A DNA stretch of 64,000 bases from Ruminococcus sp. (GCA_017542475.1 JAFXXD010000019.1:1-64000); one strand, 5' to 3'. Counted from the first letter of the stretch, positions 1 through 8,667 are shown. A program made the numbers and translations. The notes: generated from the letters alone by a model not told the origin.

Positions 1-284
1 GCGCTTTGTTTTGCCCTTTAGGGCAAAATGAGCTTGACATCAATTAATGTAATGCGCAAATTCCATATATTATCAAAGAATTTGCGCACCCCGAACGAAG
101 TTCGGGGCAATAACCGCCTAACGGCGGTTATTGAGTACACAATAATTATACATACTGATAAACAGAGTTTAAATATGAAAAGCGGAGCCGTGACAGCTCC
201 TGTTCAGCGGCTTCCGGAGATGTATCGCCATTGAAGGAGTGTATGGCTGAATAAGCGTAATTGCTCCTGAAAGCAGTATACAGA

Positions 285-318
285 AATATCCGCCCATAAG
301 GGCGGATATTATTTTGTT
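285..318 (+). terminator. Rho-independent terminator of an off-window gene
   Basis: An 11-bp perfect stem (AATATCCGCCC, loop ATAA, complement ending at 310) is followed by a T-rich run. It probably ends a rightward transcript that begins left of the window. Confidence 0.55.
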
Positions 319-400
319 GTGAACCCGTTTTGGTTATCAGAAATATATCTGAACCTGTCCTGAGGCATTATTCTCCTGAACTTATGAAACCAGCCTATGG

Positions 401-432
401 AAAAGCCGCATGGTCTCTCCCATGCGGCTTTT
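401..432 (-). terminator. Terminator of the GH9 cellulase gene
   Basis: A 13-bp stem, AAAAGCCGCATGG with its complement, lies about 40 bases past the GH9 stop codon. On the minus strand it ends in a short T tract. Confidence 0.75.
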
Positions 433-472
433 CGTATGTTTTCTATTCTCTGTACAAAATCTTGAAAGCACG

Positions 473-3400
473 TTAGTAAGCTATTTCGCTGCCTCCCCAT
501 TCAACGACTGCGAAGCCCTTTCTCTCGAAGGTGCTGAGCTGCTGCGGTTCGATATCCACAGCTTCATTAAGCGGAACGTATGCCATAAAGATACGGCATT
601 CGCTGTCGGGAGCGGGAGTAACGGTCAGCTTTGCAGAATCCGTGTATGCCTCATTCTGGAAAGCAATGAGATTGTAATCGTTGTGCTCCATTCTCGGGAG
701 CCAGTAAACGATGAATTCGTTCATCTCATCCTCATTCAGTCCCATGTAGGTGAGCTTATCTCTGAGGAAGCTCTCTGTATCGCTGCCTGTAACGCAGAAG
801 CCCTTTGAAAAGTCAAAGCGTGTACGGCAGTTTGTGCTGTCCCAGAAGAGGTATCTGTGATGAGTTCCGTCTGCCTTGTTGATAAGCGAGCCGTCGGGAG
901 AAGCTGTCACGTCCCAGCCGTTGTTGTATCTTGGATAAGTCGTAGAGAGCTCGGATTCAGTCAGCTCAAGCTCAACGTGAACGTCAGTCTCCTGCTCGGG
1001 ATAGAGATAGATGACAGGCTTTGCAGCAACCGCCTCATAGTAGACGGTCATGGTCTTATCATCGTCCTCGTATAACCTTATCCAGCCGTACTTGCCATCG
1101 TATCTTGTGAACATCCACTTGTTGTCGTAGTCCATATAGCCGAGCTCATTGAGCCTTGTTCCCTTGGGGAGCGTTGCTATCGGAGCGTAGAACGTTTCGG
1201 GTCCCGAATACATTATAAGACCGTCCTTCAGAACCTGCAGCGGAGTGACGAATGTGACCTGATTATCGGGCTCGACATAATTCGGCATATTCTTATCTGT
1301 CAAAAGCTCCTGTTTCATAATGGTCAGGTCGAAGATATCGAGCCTGTTGTCAGCGCATAAGTCAGCGGCTTTCCAGTCTCTGAGCACAACGCCCTTGACG
1401 CCGAGCAGCCACTTCTGGAGCAGTACCGCGTCTGCAATGTTGAATTTTCCGTCGTTGTTGACATCGCCGGCCATTGACTCCGGGCGTGTTGCGTCCTGCA
1501 TAAATGAAACCACCCATGCAAGAGCCGCGTTGCCGCTTACTGATGACTCGTTAACAGACCATGCCTCCAGTGAATCAACGTAGTATCTCTGTTCATGAAG
1601 GTCACGTTCGGTCGCTGTGAAACCGAGCGCACGCATATATGGGTCAGGATCTGTCGTGCTGGGACCGCTCGCAAGCACCCCTTTAGGCGCGGCAGGAAGT
1701 GAATAATCGAGACTGTTCCGCCAGTAATAATGCGTCGGATTATTAACGCTGTAAGAGCCATATCCTGTGACGAAGGAATATGAAAGAGCATTCTTGCCGA
1801 GCAGGTAATCCATTCCCAGTGCGACGCTGTTGAGGTACTTGGCTTTTCCCGAGATATCGTAGGCATAAGCCACGAGCATCATATTCCTCAGAGCAAGCTC
1901 GTTTGAGCCGAGCTCATAGCCTTCGCCTTCGTACTCATAGGGGATATCGTAGCCCTGATCCGACTGCGTGACAACTATTTTATCAGCGAGCTTCAGCATT
2001 TCCTCATTCAGTGCATCGGAGTCGAGTTCCTTACGGAGTGTCATCGACATCAGAGCTGCTGTAGAAGCTGATCTCTCTGTGAAGCTGATATTGTCGCTCT
2101 GATCTAAGAATTCCTTGTAAAGCTTGCTTTCATCGGCGTCATTCATTTCCGAAGCGGAGATGTATAGCTCGCAGGCTGCCCAGTAAGCGATATCCGCTAT
2201 CTCAGCCTCGGACCCTGTGTCTGTCTTTATCCGTTCCTGCGGTGCGTACAGCTGTCGGCGCGCCTGTATGTCATCCGCAGTATCTTCCCATGCTGTCTTG
2301 TATGCCTGATACGCTTCCTTTGCGTTCGTAAGTAGCTCTTCTGCGTATTCGCTGTCGTACGGTGCCCACAGTCTCGCAGCCTGAGCCGCACAGGCTGCAT
2401 AGCTGAGCGTTGCGTTGAATGTAGGCGGCTCAACTGCATAGGCAGCGTGGAACTCATGGCCGTATGCCTTGGGATTCGGTTCAAATGCGGCACCCTTTAT
2501 GCAGTCGTAGTACATTCCTGCATAGCTGCCCCATGCCTTTTCACCGGACTTCACCTTCATCTTCGACAAATAGTCGAGCTCGTATCTGCATTCATCGAGG
2601 ATATCGGGATAACCGTTGCCTGACTCGGGAATGACTACTGTGCCGGAGTTGTCAGCGAATTTTGCTTTGCCTAAATAGTCCTGTATCGAATGCTCATACA
2701 TATTCTGGAGCGTCCATACGGCTGTACCTGCCTCCGACATATCCTTGTCGAAATCGGCTCCGTTGAACCAGCCTCCGCTTGTATCTATCCGTGACGAGCT
2801 GTTCTTCGAGACTTCATCTACGCTGTACACACTGCCACTGTTTCGTTCGGTCTGGACGAAACCTACACCGTCATCGGGATTACGCATATGAGCAAGCCTG
2901 TATCTATCGCCCGATGTGATATAGTCAGTCTCGATATCAGATCCTGAACGTGTCTGATAGAAATAGTTGAGCGAGTTGGTGAGCAGATCAAGTCCGGTTT
3001 TGCTGTAAATATCCGTACCTATCCTGAACGTGACTGATCTCCATTCTTTTCCCTTTATGCGGATATAGTATTCGCCCGGCAGATCAAACTTTGTAAAGTC
3101 TATATTGCATACCGTATCGCCTGATTCGGGACGTGATACCGGGGTTCCTGTCTTGTCGGTGTACATGACAGCATCATCGTCCGCCCTCACTACCTCGAAG
3201 GTGTAGCTTCCCGTGATACTGATCTTCTCGGCGTTAGGGGTGATGTCGCCGTTATTGTCACTGAGCGTCGCTGTCTTTTCAAGATCTGTATAGTATCCGA
3301 GCTGATTGACTGAGATATAGTTGTTTTCGACCGATCTGTTGCTGCGCGATGTGTAGCCGTAATCTCTTTCAGGCGGGATGTAATCCTTGTCCGTCAGATC

Positions 3401-4015
3401 CTCAATGGACATATCATCGAACCATATCTCGTCGCCCTTTACAGCGTTTCCGCCGTACTGCTCAAAGTCAGCTGCATAGGAGAACACCCATTCTGCATCG
3501 CCGACGTCATCCGGGGCTTTGATCGTACATGAGTAAGTCTTATAATCCTCTGTCAGTTTTACAGCTGTGCCCCACTTGCCGTTCCATTCAGGACCTACAA
3601 TAATTGAGTCGGTTTCTCCGTCGAGCATCAAGTAACGTCCCTCGTCAGATGACTTGCCGATATACGAGCAGAGCTCCATCCCCTCACGCTTTGCTTTTGC
3701 CTTGAAGCTTATCTTGTACTCATGCCCCTTCTGGAAATAGATCCCTTTGTGTTCAAAACGGAGCTCCCACTGTTTGCGTGAATCGCCGATAGGCTCGATA
3801 ATAGTCAGGTGTGCGGCACCTTCGTCGATGTCGAAGTCCTGCCTTGCGTGGTTTAACTCAACAGGCGTCCACGGCAGGAGTTTGTAGTCGAATGTCGATT
3901 CGCCGAGCACCTCATATGCTGATGTGAACAGCGGTCCAACTTTGCTGATATTCATTGGTACGACCATCGCGGCTGCCATCAGTGCAGACGCGATCCTTTT
4001 GCAGTGTTTGTGCAT
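473..4015 (-). CDS. Secreted GH9 cellulase with internal dockerin
   Basis: Probable cellulosomal endoglucanase of 1180 residues. Domains in order: signal peptide (1 to about 34); a carbohydrate-binding beta-sandwich (about 40-205); a CelD-type Ig-like domain (about 230-332) starting at the typical VNQLGYY motif; GH9 catalytic domain (about 338-842); dockerin (about 849-905, first calcium loop GDVNNDGKFN); an SH3-like segment (about 918-983); and a C-terminal domain (about 997-1180) beginning KPVIYLYPEQETDV. The general acid is probably E823 in SVNES. The usual DAGD motif reads NGAD at 418-421, so the base D421 is kept but the first aspartate is Asn. The HPHHR region is also altered (NPTHYYW). 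A dockerin is usually terminal; here about 270 residues follow it. The start is preceded by AAGGGAGGG. The GH9 and dockerin calls are firm; the N-terminal module and tail are less certain. Confidence 0.93.
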   Translation of the reverse strand: MHKHCKRIASALMAAAMVVPMNISKVGPLFTSAYEVLGESTFDYKLLPWTPVELNHARQDFDIDEGAAHLTIIEPIGDSRKQWELRFEHKGIYFQKGHEYKISFKAKAKREGMELCSYIGKSSDEGRYLMLDGETDSIIVGPEWNGKWGTAVKLTEDYKTYSCTIKAPDDVGDAEWVFSYAADFEQYGGNAVKGDEIWFDDMSIEDLTDKDYIPPERDYGYTSRSNRSVENNYISVNQLGYYTDLEKTATLSDNNGDITPNAEKISITGSYTFEVVRADDDAVMYTDKTGTPVSRPESGDTVCNIDFTKFDLPGEYYIRIKGKEWRSVTFRIGTDIYSKTGLDLLTNSLNYFYQTRSGSDIETDYITSGDRYRLAHMRNPDDGVGFVQTERNSGSVYSVDEVSKNSSSRIDTSGGWFNGADFDKDMSEAGTAVWTLQNMYEHSIQDYLGKAKFADNSGTVVIPESGNGYPDILDECRYELDYLSKMKVKSGEKAWGSYAGMYYDCIKGAAFEPNPKAYGHEFHAAYAVEPPTFNATLSYAACAAQAARLWAPYDSEYAEELLTNAKEAYQAYKTAWEDTADDIQARRQLYAPQERIKTDTGSEAEIADIAYWAACELYISASEMNDADESKLYKEFLDQSDNISFTERSASTAALMSMTLRKELDSDALNEEMLKLADKIVVTQSDQGYDIPYEYEGEGYELGSNELALRNMMLVAYAYDISGKAKYLNSVALGMDYLLGKNALSYSFVTGYGSYSVNNPTHYYWRNSLDYSLPAAPKGVLASGPSTTDPDPYMRALGFTATERDLHEQRYYVDSLEAWSVNESSVSGNAALAWVVSFMQDATRPESMAGDVNNDGKFNIADAVLLQKWLLGVKGVVLRDWKAADLCADNRLDIFDLTIMKQELLTDKNMPNYVEPDNQVTFVTPLQVLKDGLIMYSGPETFYAPIATLPKGTRLNELGYMDYDNKWMFTRYDGKYGWIRLYEDDDKTMTVYYEAVAAKPVIYLYPEQETDVHVELELTESELSTTYPRYNNGWDVTASPDGSLINKADGTHHRYLFWDSTNCRTRFDFSKGFCVTGSDTESFLRDKLTYMGLNEDEMNEFIVYWLPRMEHNDYNLIAFQNEAYTDSAKLTVTPAPDSECRIFMAYVPLNEAVDIEPQQLSTFERKGFAVVEWGGSEIAY

Positions 4016-4088
4016 GAAATTCCCTCCCTTGTTTCATGTTGAACGTTCCAGCAGAAAAATAATCGCTGGCTGTTTGTTGCATGATATA

Positions 4089-4117
4089 ATTATATCGTTA
4101 AGCTTCCGGTAAGTCAA
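4089..4117 (-). promoter_or_regulatory. GH9 gene promoter
   Basis: On the minus strand, TTGACT (4117-4112), a 17-bp spacer and TATAAT (4094-4089) give a near-consensus promoter. The leader of about 65 bases before the start codon contains a CCAGC/GCTGG stem at about 4050-4071. Confidence 0.8.
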
Positions 4118-4180
4118 TAGGTGATCAGTAAGATGCATAATTGTCAGGGTAAGTTGCATTATTATTCCGGTAAAATGCAT
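4109..4180. repeat. Phased direct repeats, candidate operator array
   Basis: GTAAG/GTAAA begins at 4109, 4128, 4149 and 4170. The last three copies share GTAA(G/A)(A/T)TGCAT. Spacing is 19, 21 and 21 bp, about two helical turns. The array overlaps the GH9 -35 box and ends at the -35 box of the rightward promoter, so it could control both directions. Confidence 0.6.
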
Positions 4181-4208
4181 TGACAGGGTATCGGCGGCGT
4201 GATATCAT
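4180..4208 (+). promoter_or_regulatory. Rightward promoter P1 toward the MBL gene
   Basis: TTGACA (4180-4185), 17-bp spacer, TATCAT (4203-4208). A small hairpin with a T tract follows at about 4221-4249 (AAGGCA...TGCCTTTTTT), so transcripts from P1 may terminate early. Confidence 0.6.
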
Positions 4209-4250
4209 ATAAATAAAATAAAGGCAGAGAAATGTATTTGCCTTTTTTCA

Positions 4251-4279
4251 TTGAAATCTGCCGCGTAAAATGATATAAT
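4251..4279 (+). promoter_or_regulatory. Rightward promoter P2 of the MBL gene
   Basis: TTGAAA (4251-4256), 17-bp spacer, TATAAT (4274-4279), placed beyond the small hairpin and about 30 bases before the MBL start codon. Confidence 0.75.
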
Positions 4280-4310
4280 AGTATTACACAGGACGAAGGA
4301 GCTGGCGCTT

Positions 4311-5087
4311 ATGCATGACAAGAAAATAGTGATCACTTGGTATGGCACAGCTTCTGTACGGATATCCGCAGGGAGCTCGCAGCTCCTGATAGACCCGTTT
4401 TTCCCGTTCCCTGACAGCAGGGTCAAAGTCCCGGCGGACGCTTATGCTGATTGCCGCGATATTCTCATTTCTCACGGACACTACGACCACATCGGCAGCA
4501 TCAGCGGCATTGTGAGAAGAGACACACGCGTATTCTGTACGAAAACGCCGTATGATACCCTTTGCAGAAAAGGGGTCAGGAAAGAAAACCTGCGTCTTAT
4601 TCGTCCCGGTTCGGTTATTGAGATCGGGGATATCCGTATCACAGTTTACAAAGGCAAACATATACGATTGACCGCATGGGAATGCATAAAAGCTGCGTTC
4701 ACCAGTCTTTTCATGCAAAACAACAGAAATGTCATCAGGAAGATACTGAGTATTATTTCCTGCCCTGAAAAGGGAGAGGCTCTGTGCTTCCTTGTGGAGG
4801 CGCACGGCAGACGCATTCTCAGCATCGGAAGCCTTGCACTCGCTGACGATGTTGCCTATCCTAATGGCGCAGACCTTGCTCTTTTCCCGTATCAGGGCTC
4901 GAAGGAGCTGTGCAGGATAGCGTCCGGGATATACAACAGACTCAGACCCAAGGCAGTTCTTCTGACACATTTTGATGACACATTTCCGCCTTTCAGTTCG
5001 GAGATAGACACATCCGATATCGAGGCTCATCTGAAAAACCGCGCTGCCGTATATAAGCTGCGGCACGGCGGCTCGATCGAGATCTGA
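4311..5087 (+). CDS. Metallo-beta-lactamase fold hydrolase (UlaG-like)
   Basis: This 258-residue cytoplasmic protein has the metal-binding signature HGHYDH at 55-60 after a strand-rich start containing YGTASVRI and LLIDPFF, as in UlaG/YcaO-neighbour type MBL hydrolases. A further TH(F)D motif lies near residue 225, where these enzymes hold a distal metal ligand. The family hydrolyses phosphodiester or ester bonds; the substrate cannot be told from sequence. The start follows a GGAGC ribosome site. The LytTR gene begins 39 bases downstream and is probably cotranscribed. Confidence 0.8.
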   Translation: MHDKKIVITWYGTASVRISAGSSQLLIDPFFPFPDSRVKVPADAYADCRDILISHGHYDHIGSISGIVRRDTRVFCTKTPYDTLCRKGVRKENLRLIRPGSVIEIGDIRITVYKGKHIRLTAWECIKAAFTSLFMQNNRNVIRKILSIISCPEKGEALCFLVEAHGRRILSIGSLALADDVAYPNGADLALFPYQGSKELCRIASGIYNRLRPKAVLLTHFDDTFPPFSSEIDTSDIEAHLKNRAAVYKLRHGGSIEI

Positions 5088-5126
5088 CACATTAACACCA
5101 AACATTCCAATTAGCGGAGGACGATA

Positions 5127-5576
5127 ATGAGAATAATAATCGAATCCCCTCAACCTGACGACGAGGATGTTGTGATAGTCAGGTGCGCGTCACCTGACCA
5201 GAGACTCATATCCATGCTCCTTTCATTTCAGACCGCAAATACGGAACTCACAGGATATATGGACGACAAGATAGTCCGCCTGAACTATCAGGACGTGTAC
5301 TACTTTGAAGCAAACGAAAACCGCGTTTTTGCGTACTGCCATAAAGATGTATTTGAAGTAAAATACAAGCTGTATGAGCTTGAGGAGATGTTTGTGCCGC
5401 TCGATTTTGTACGCTGTTCAAAATCGCTGATAGTAAACATGGAGAAAATAGAGTATCTGTCTCCTCTGTTCGGCGGAAAGCTGGAGGCGCACCTGAAAAA
5501 CGGCGAAAAGATAGTTATCTCGCGGCAGTATGTCCACAGCCTGAAGGCAAAGCTCGGTATTGAGGAGGTTAAATGA
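5127..5576 (+). CDS. LytTR-family DNA-binding regulator
   Basis: The protein has 149 residues: a short N-terminal region and a LytTR DNA-binding domain from about residue 46 to 146, recognised by the order YYFEANENRVFAY, LYELEEMF, FVRCSKSLIVN and ISRQYVHSLKAKL. There is no receiver domain, so it is the stand-alone class normally paired with a DUF3021 membrane protein, which is exactly what follows with a 4-base overlap. GGAGG precedes the start. Such regulators usually bind direct repeats about 21-22 bp apart; repeats with that spacing lie at 4109-4180. That link is my inference. Confidence 0.88.
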   Translation: MRIIIESPQPDDEDVVIVRCASPDQRLISMLLSFQTANTELTGYMDDKIVRLNYQDVYYFEANENRVFAYCHKDVFEVKYKLYELEEMFVPLDFVRCSKSLIVNMEKIEYLSPLFGGKLEAHLKNGEKIVISRQYVHSLKAKLGIEEVK

Positions 5577-6013
5577 TGATAAAGGAATTTCTGATCTCAT
5601 TATTGCATTATTTCGTAGACATTACCACTGCTGTTCTTATCGCAGCGGCTATATTCCTGACAGTATCAGGACAGCAGATGGACAGTGTGATATTATGGGA
5701 GATACTGCTCAGCGGATTCATCACAGCTCTCCCGACAGCCATTCTGATCTGCCTTGACACAAAAAGCATCAGATTGTCGCTGATACTGTGGGTGGTGCAT
5801 TTCCTGATGATATTCGGGATCACCCTGCTGCTGCTGAAGGTGTTCGGCTGGTGCAGGATAACACCGCTGTCGGTACTCCTGACCTTCCTTGCGGTCGTTT
5901 TCATCTATGTGTTTACCTCGTTCGTGCATTATCTCGTCGACAGAAAACACACGGCACTGATGAACCAGCAGCTCAAGAAGCGTTATATCAATGAGGATCA
6001 GGTCCGGAGGTGA
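5573..6013 (+). CDS. DUF3021-type membrane protein
   Basis: A 146-residue protein with four hydrophobic segments (about 14-34, 46-62, 69-88 and 98-119) and a charged C-terminal tail. Size, topology and coupling to a LytTR gene match the DUF3021 family, proposed to control the activity of the paired regulator at the membrane. The ATG overlaps the upstream stop as ATGA; a second ATG at 5576 is equally possible. Confidence 0.8.
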   Translation: MMIKEFLISLLHYFVDITTAVLIAAAIFLTVSGQQMDSVILWEILLSGFITALPTAILICLDTKSIRLSLILWVVHFLMIFGITLLLLKVFGWCRITPLSVLLTFLAVVFIYVFTSFVHYLVDRKHTALMNQQLKKRYINEDQVRR

Positions 6014-6109
6014 GCACCTCCTGACTGACTCACACATCAACTTATGCAATATGAGACTTGTGACTAAAAACGGAAATCTCTATTGATCAGATGGTTGTAA
6101 TTCGATTAT

Positions 6110-7021
6110 ATGGAAAAGACTACACATTATAAAGCTTTTTTTCATCTTCCGGGTCTGTTTGAATTCTATGACCTGTACAGTATGTTTCTGCCGGTGTACC
6201 GTGAACATCGTGAATATTTCTATGACTGGTGTGAAATAGCATCTGTCTATGGTGCTCCTGCTGACTGCATCTGGGGCGGCGGACGTGCCGGATTCGGCGA
6301 ATGTAAAGCCGAAGATGTACTCGCGCTTATGAATGGATACGGTATTTCTTCAAGGCTCACTTTCAGCAATTCGCTTTTAAAACCCGAACATCTCACCGAC
6401 AGGAAATGCAATGCCCTGTGTGAGCTTTTCGCTGTAAGCAAAGGTGTACAGAATGGCGTGATAATCCACTCTGATCTTTTGCTTGAACATATTAAAAATA
6501 ATTATCCGGGCCTTTATTTCGTTTCCTCGACTACAAAGGTCCAGACTGATTTTGAACAGTTTTTAAAGGAAACAGACCGGAGCGATCTGAAATATGTTAT
6601 TCCTGATTTTAGGTTGAATAAGCTGTACGATAAACTTGATACCCTCTCGCAGAGTCAGAAAGATAAAGTTGAATTTCTGTGCAATGAATGCTGCTCGTTT
6701 TACTGCAAAGACAGAAAAGCTTGCTATGAAAATGTAAGCCGGAAGAATCTCGGAGAAAACTGTCCCGACCACATCTGTACAGCACCGGATGCTAAGGACG
6801 GATATCGTTTTTCACAGGCAATGAAGAATCCCGGATTTATCAGTATCGACGACATCATCAACACCTATCTGCCTCTCGGCTTTTCTAATTTTAAGATAGA
6901 AGGCAGAGGACTCGGAAGTGCCGTAAATCTCGAATTTCTGCTTTATTATCTTACAAAACCGGAATACCAGCTTACTGTCCGCGAAGAGATCTATCTCGAC
7001 AGTATGCTGGATCTGTTCTGA
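6110..7021 (+). CDS. U32-peptidase-like protein with cysteine cluster
   Basis: This 303-residue protein shows U32-family traits: an ordered TIM-barrel-like run with TFSNSLL at 84-90, a cysteine group at C191, C194, C195, C199, C205, C218 and C223, and FKIEGR at 261-266, the family's common LKIEGR motif. Relatives such as UbiU/UbiV and RlhA bind a 4Fe-4S cluster and act in oxygen-independent hydroxylation or RNA modification; a cluster is plausible here, the substrate is unknown. The ribosome site is weak, but the N-terminal FHLPGLFEFYDLY reads as genuine protein. It stands alone between the DUF3021 and endonuclease V genes. Confidence 0.65.
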   Translation: MEKTTHYKAFFHLPGLFEFYDLYSMFLPVYREHREYFYDWCEIASVYGAPADCIWGGGRAGFGECKAEDVLALMNGYGISSRLTFSNSLLKPEHLTDRKCNALCELFAVSKGVQNGVIIHSDLLLEHIKNNYPGLYFVSSTTKVQTDFEQFLKETDRSDLKYVIPDFRLNKLYDKLDTLSQSQKDKVEFLCNECCSFYCKDRKACYENVSRKNLGENCPDHICTAPDAKDGYRFSQAMKNPGFISIDDIINTYLPLGFSNFKIEGRGLGSAVNLEFLLYYLTKPEYQLTVREEIYLDSMLDLF

Positions 7022-7107
7022 ATATCAAATAAGACTGAGTGTAAAAATACACGGAATGCCGAATGGCATTGCTGTTTCCAATCGCCGCGAAGGAATGGGT
7101 CGAATAA

Positions 7108-7800
7108 ATGAGTGATATTATTAAAATGCAGGAAGAGTTCCTGAAACAGCAGAATGAGCTGCGCGACAGGATAGAACCTGTTGACAGATTTGATACGGAC
7201 AGCGTAAAGCTTATCGCAGGCGTTGACCTCGCTTACTGGAACGAGAATGATGAAGAGTATGCGGTGTGCTGTATTGTTGTCATTGACTTTGAAACGCATG
7301 AAGTTGTCGAAAAGCAGCACTGCAGCGGAAGGATAGAAGTGCCGTATATGCCGGGATTCCTTGCGTTCAGAGAGCTGCCGCTGATACTTAAAACAGCTGA
7401 GCTGCTCGATACAAGTCCAGATATTTTCATTTTTGACGGCAACGGTTATCTGCACCCGCGGAATATGGGTATCGCTACTCATGCGAGCTTTTATCTGAAT
7501 AAGCCGACAGCCGGTATCGCCAAAACATATTTCCGTGTAGATAAAAAGACCGACTACACCGAGCCGGATAACGAAGCAGGCAGCTACACGGATATCGTCA
7601 TAGACGGCGAGGTCTACGGCAGAGCGTTGAGAACACACAAGGACGTCAAGCCGATATTCGTATCTATCGGGAACTTCATATCTCTTGACACTGCCTGCGC
7701 TCTTGCGATGAAACTAACAGATAAAGAAAGCCATATTCCGCTTCCTACCAGATTGGCTGACTTGGAGACACATATTGCAAGGGAAGCAGAGAGAAGCTAA
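7108..7800 (+). CDS. nfi: Endonuclease V
   Basis: A 230-residue deoxyinosine-directed repair nuclease, which cuts the second phosphodiester bond 3' of hypoxanthine in DNA (or inosine in RNA). The catalytic set is complete: D40 in AGVDLAY, E89 in FRE and D110 in FDGNG. The wedge motif PYMPGFLAFRE starts at 79. HPRNMGIATH at 116-125 replaces the commoner HPRRLGLASH. Length matches the family. A GC-rich hairpin at 7834-7860 ends the transcript. Confidence 0.93.
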   Translation: MSDIIKMQEEFLKQQNELRDRIEPVDRFDTDSVKLIAGVDLAYWNENDEEYAVCCIVVIDFETHEVVEKQHCSGRIEVPYMPGFLAFRELPLILKTAELLDTSPDIFIFDGNGYLHPRNMGIATHASFYLNKPTAGIAKTYFRVDKKTDYTEPDNEAGSYTDIVIDGEVYGRALRTHKDVKPIFVSIGNFISLDTACALAMKLTDKESHIPLPTRLADLETHIAREAERS

Positions 7801-7833
7801 CGGGGAAAGAATAAAACCGCCTATAACAGCAGA

Positions 7834-7866
7834 ACAGCCGCAGGATCTCCCTGCGGCTGTATTTGA
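7834..7866 (+). terminator. Terminator after endonuclease V
   Basis: An 11-bp perfect stem, ACAGCCGCAGG and its complement, is followed by a weak T-rich tail. Confidence 0.6.
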
Positions 7867-7968
7867 AGATTTTCTGATATCAGCTGACCGCTGACAGATC
7901 TGAGATCGCTTTTGCTCCCGAATCTATTTGCTGTATCATAACCTGACAGAAGTAGCTCCTGTTGGCTG

Positions 7969-7997
7969 TTGACTTTTGCCTTTGGTTACTATATAAT
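7969..7997 (+). promoter_or_regulatory. Promoter of the 8053 gene
   Basis: TTGACT (7969-7974), 17-bp spacer, TATAAT (7992-7997). Because it sits here, a longer reading frame opening at 7969 cannot be the real start; translation begins at 8053 behind AAGGAG. Confidence 0.85.
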
Positions 7998-8052
7998 CAA
8001 GATATCAACTGCAATATTGAAGCTAAGCTTTACACAAAGAAGGAGTACTGTT

Positions 8053-8652
8053 ATGGATATTCAGAAACTGAACTGCCTTACACCGGACAATGCAGCCATG
8101 CCAAAGTATAATCCTTATTCTGGGAAAAGCTGTGTTCAGGTTTATTATGCAAATAACAACAAAGTAATAATTGTGGGAGTTGCTGATAATAACTACATCT
8201 ACTGGCTTTCTGTCTCGAAGATGGATGATATCGAAACCAACCGTAGTATATTTGACTATATCTACCGGCTTACACCTTCTGTATTCGGCAGCATTTCTAA
8301 AGTTCTTGAGAGCCAAACACATTACTCCTACGAACAGCTGACGAGCTTCTATTCTGCAACACTTACGCAGGCTGAGGCTATACTTCCTCATTATCAAAAA
8401 ATCAAAGAACTCTGTAAAGCCAGAGAAGCAGATGGCAGGTATATTGACATTATGAGGTATTATCTTAACACTCTCCAATGTCGAAACGCTGATCCTGTGT
8501 CTGATTATGAGAAAAATGAACGTATCATCGAGCTTATCCGTTCAGAGAAGTATCTTCGCATTTCTGACAATTCAACAGTCAGAAATTTGTATAGTGAGCT
8601 TGAAAAGCATTGTTCTAATCTATATAACGCATATATGACCGCAGTCAGATAA
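8053..8652 (+). CDS. Uncharacterised protein, 199 residues
   Basis: I do not recognise this protein. It is soluble, with no signal peptide or membrane span, rich in Tyr, Asn and Ser. A beta-rich N-terminal half (VQVYYANNNKVIIVGVADNN, about 27-46) leads into a helical C-terminal half. It has its own consensus promoter and an AAGGAG site seven bases before the ATG. Its A+T-rich composition resembles the U32-like gene more than the GC-rich genes further right. An AGGAGG site and a 26-codon reading frame follow immediately. Confidence 0.75.
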   Translation: MDIQKLNCLTPDNAAMPKYNPYSGKSCVQVYYANNNKVIIVGVADNNYIYWLSVSKMDDIETNRSIFDYIYRLTPSVFGSISKVLESQTHYSYEQLTSFYSATLTQAEAILPHYQKIKELCKAREADGRYIDIMRYYLNTLQCRNADPVSDYEKNERIIELIRSEKYLRISDNSTVRNLYSELEKHCSNLYNAYMTAVR

Positions 8653-8667
8653 CTTCAGGAGGATTGA

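Larger units (their letters stand above)
1..472. other. Intergenic region with a cluster of hairpins
   Basis: No convincing gene lies between the left edge and the GH9 gene. The first 130 bases hold four perfect inverted repeats one after another: 9-28 (TTTTGCCC stem), 54-87 (GCGCAAATT stem), 89-107 (CCCCGAAC stem) and 111-130 (TAACCGCC stem). A terminator-like hairpin at 285-310 and the GH9 terminator at 401-432 follow. A 68-codon reading frame at 28-234 runs straight through the hairpins and lacks a ribosome site, so I do not call it. Confidence 0.7.

Noticed and set aside
28-234. A 68-codon frame at the left edge
   Set aside because: It crosses three perfect hairpins, has no ribosome site and no protein-like sequence.
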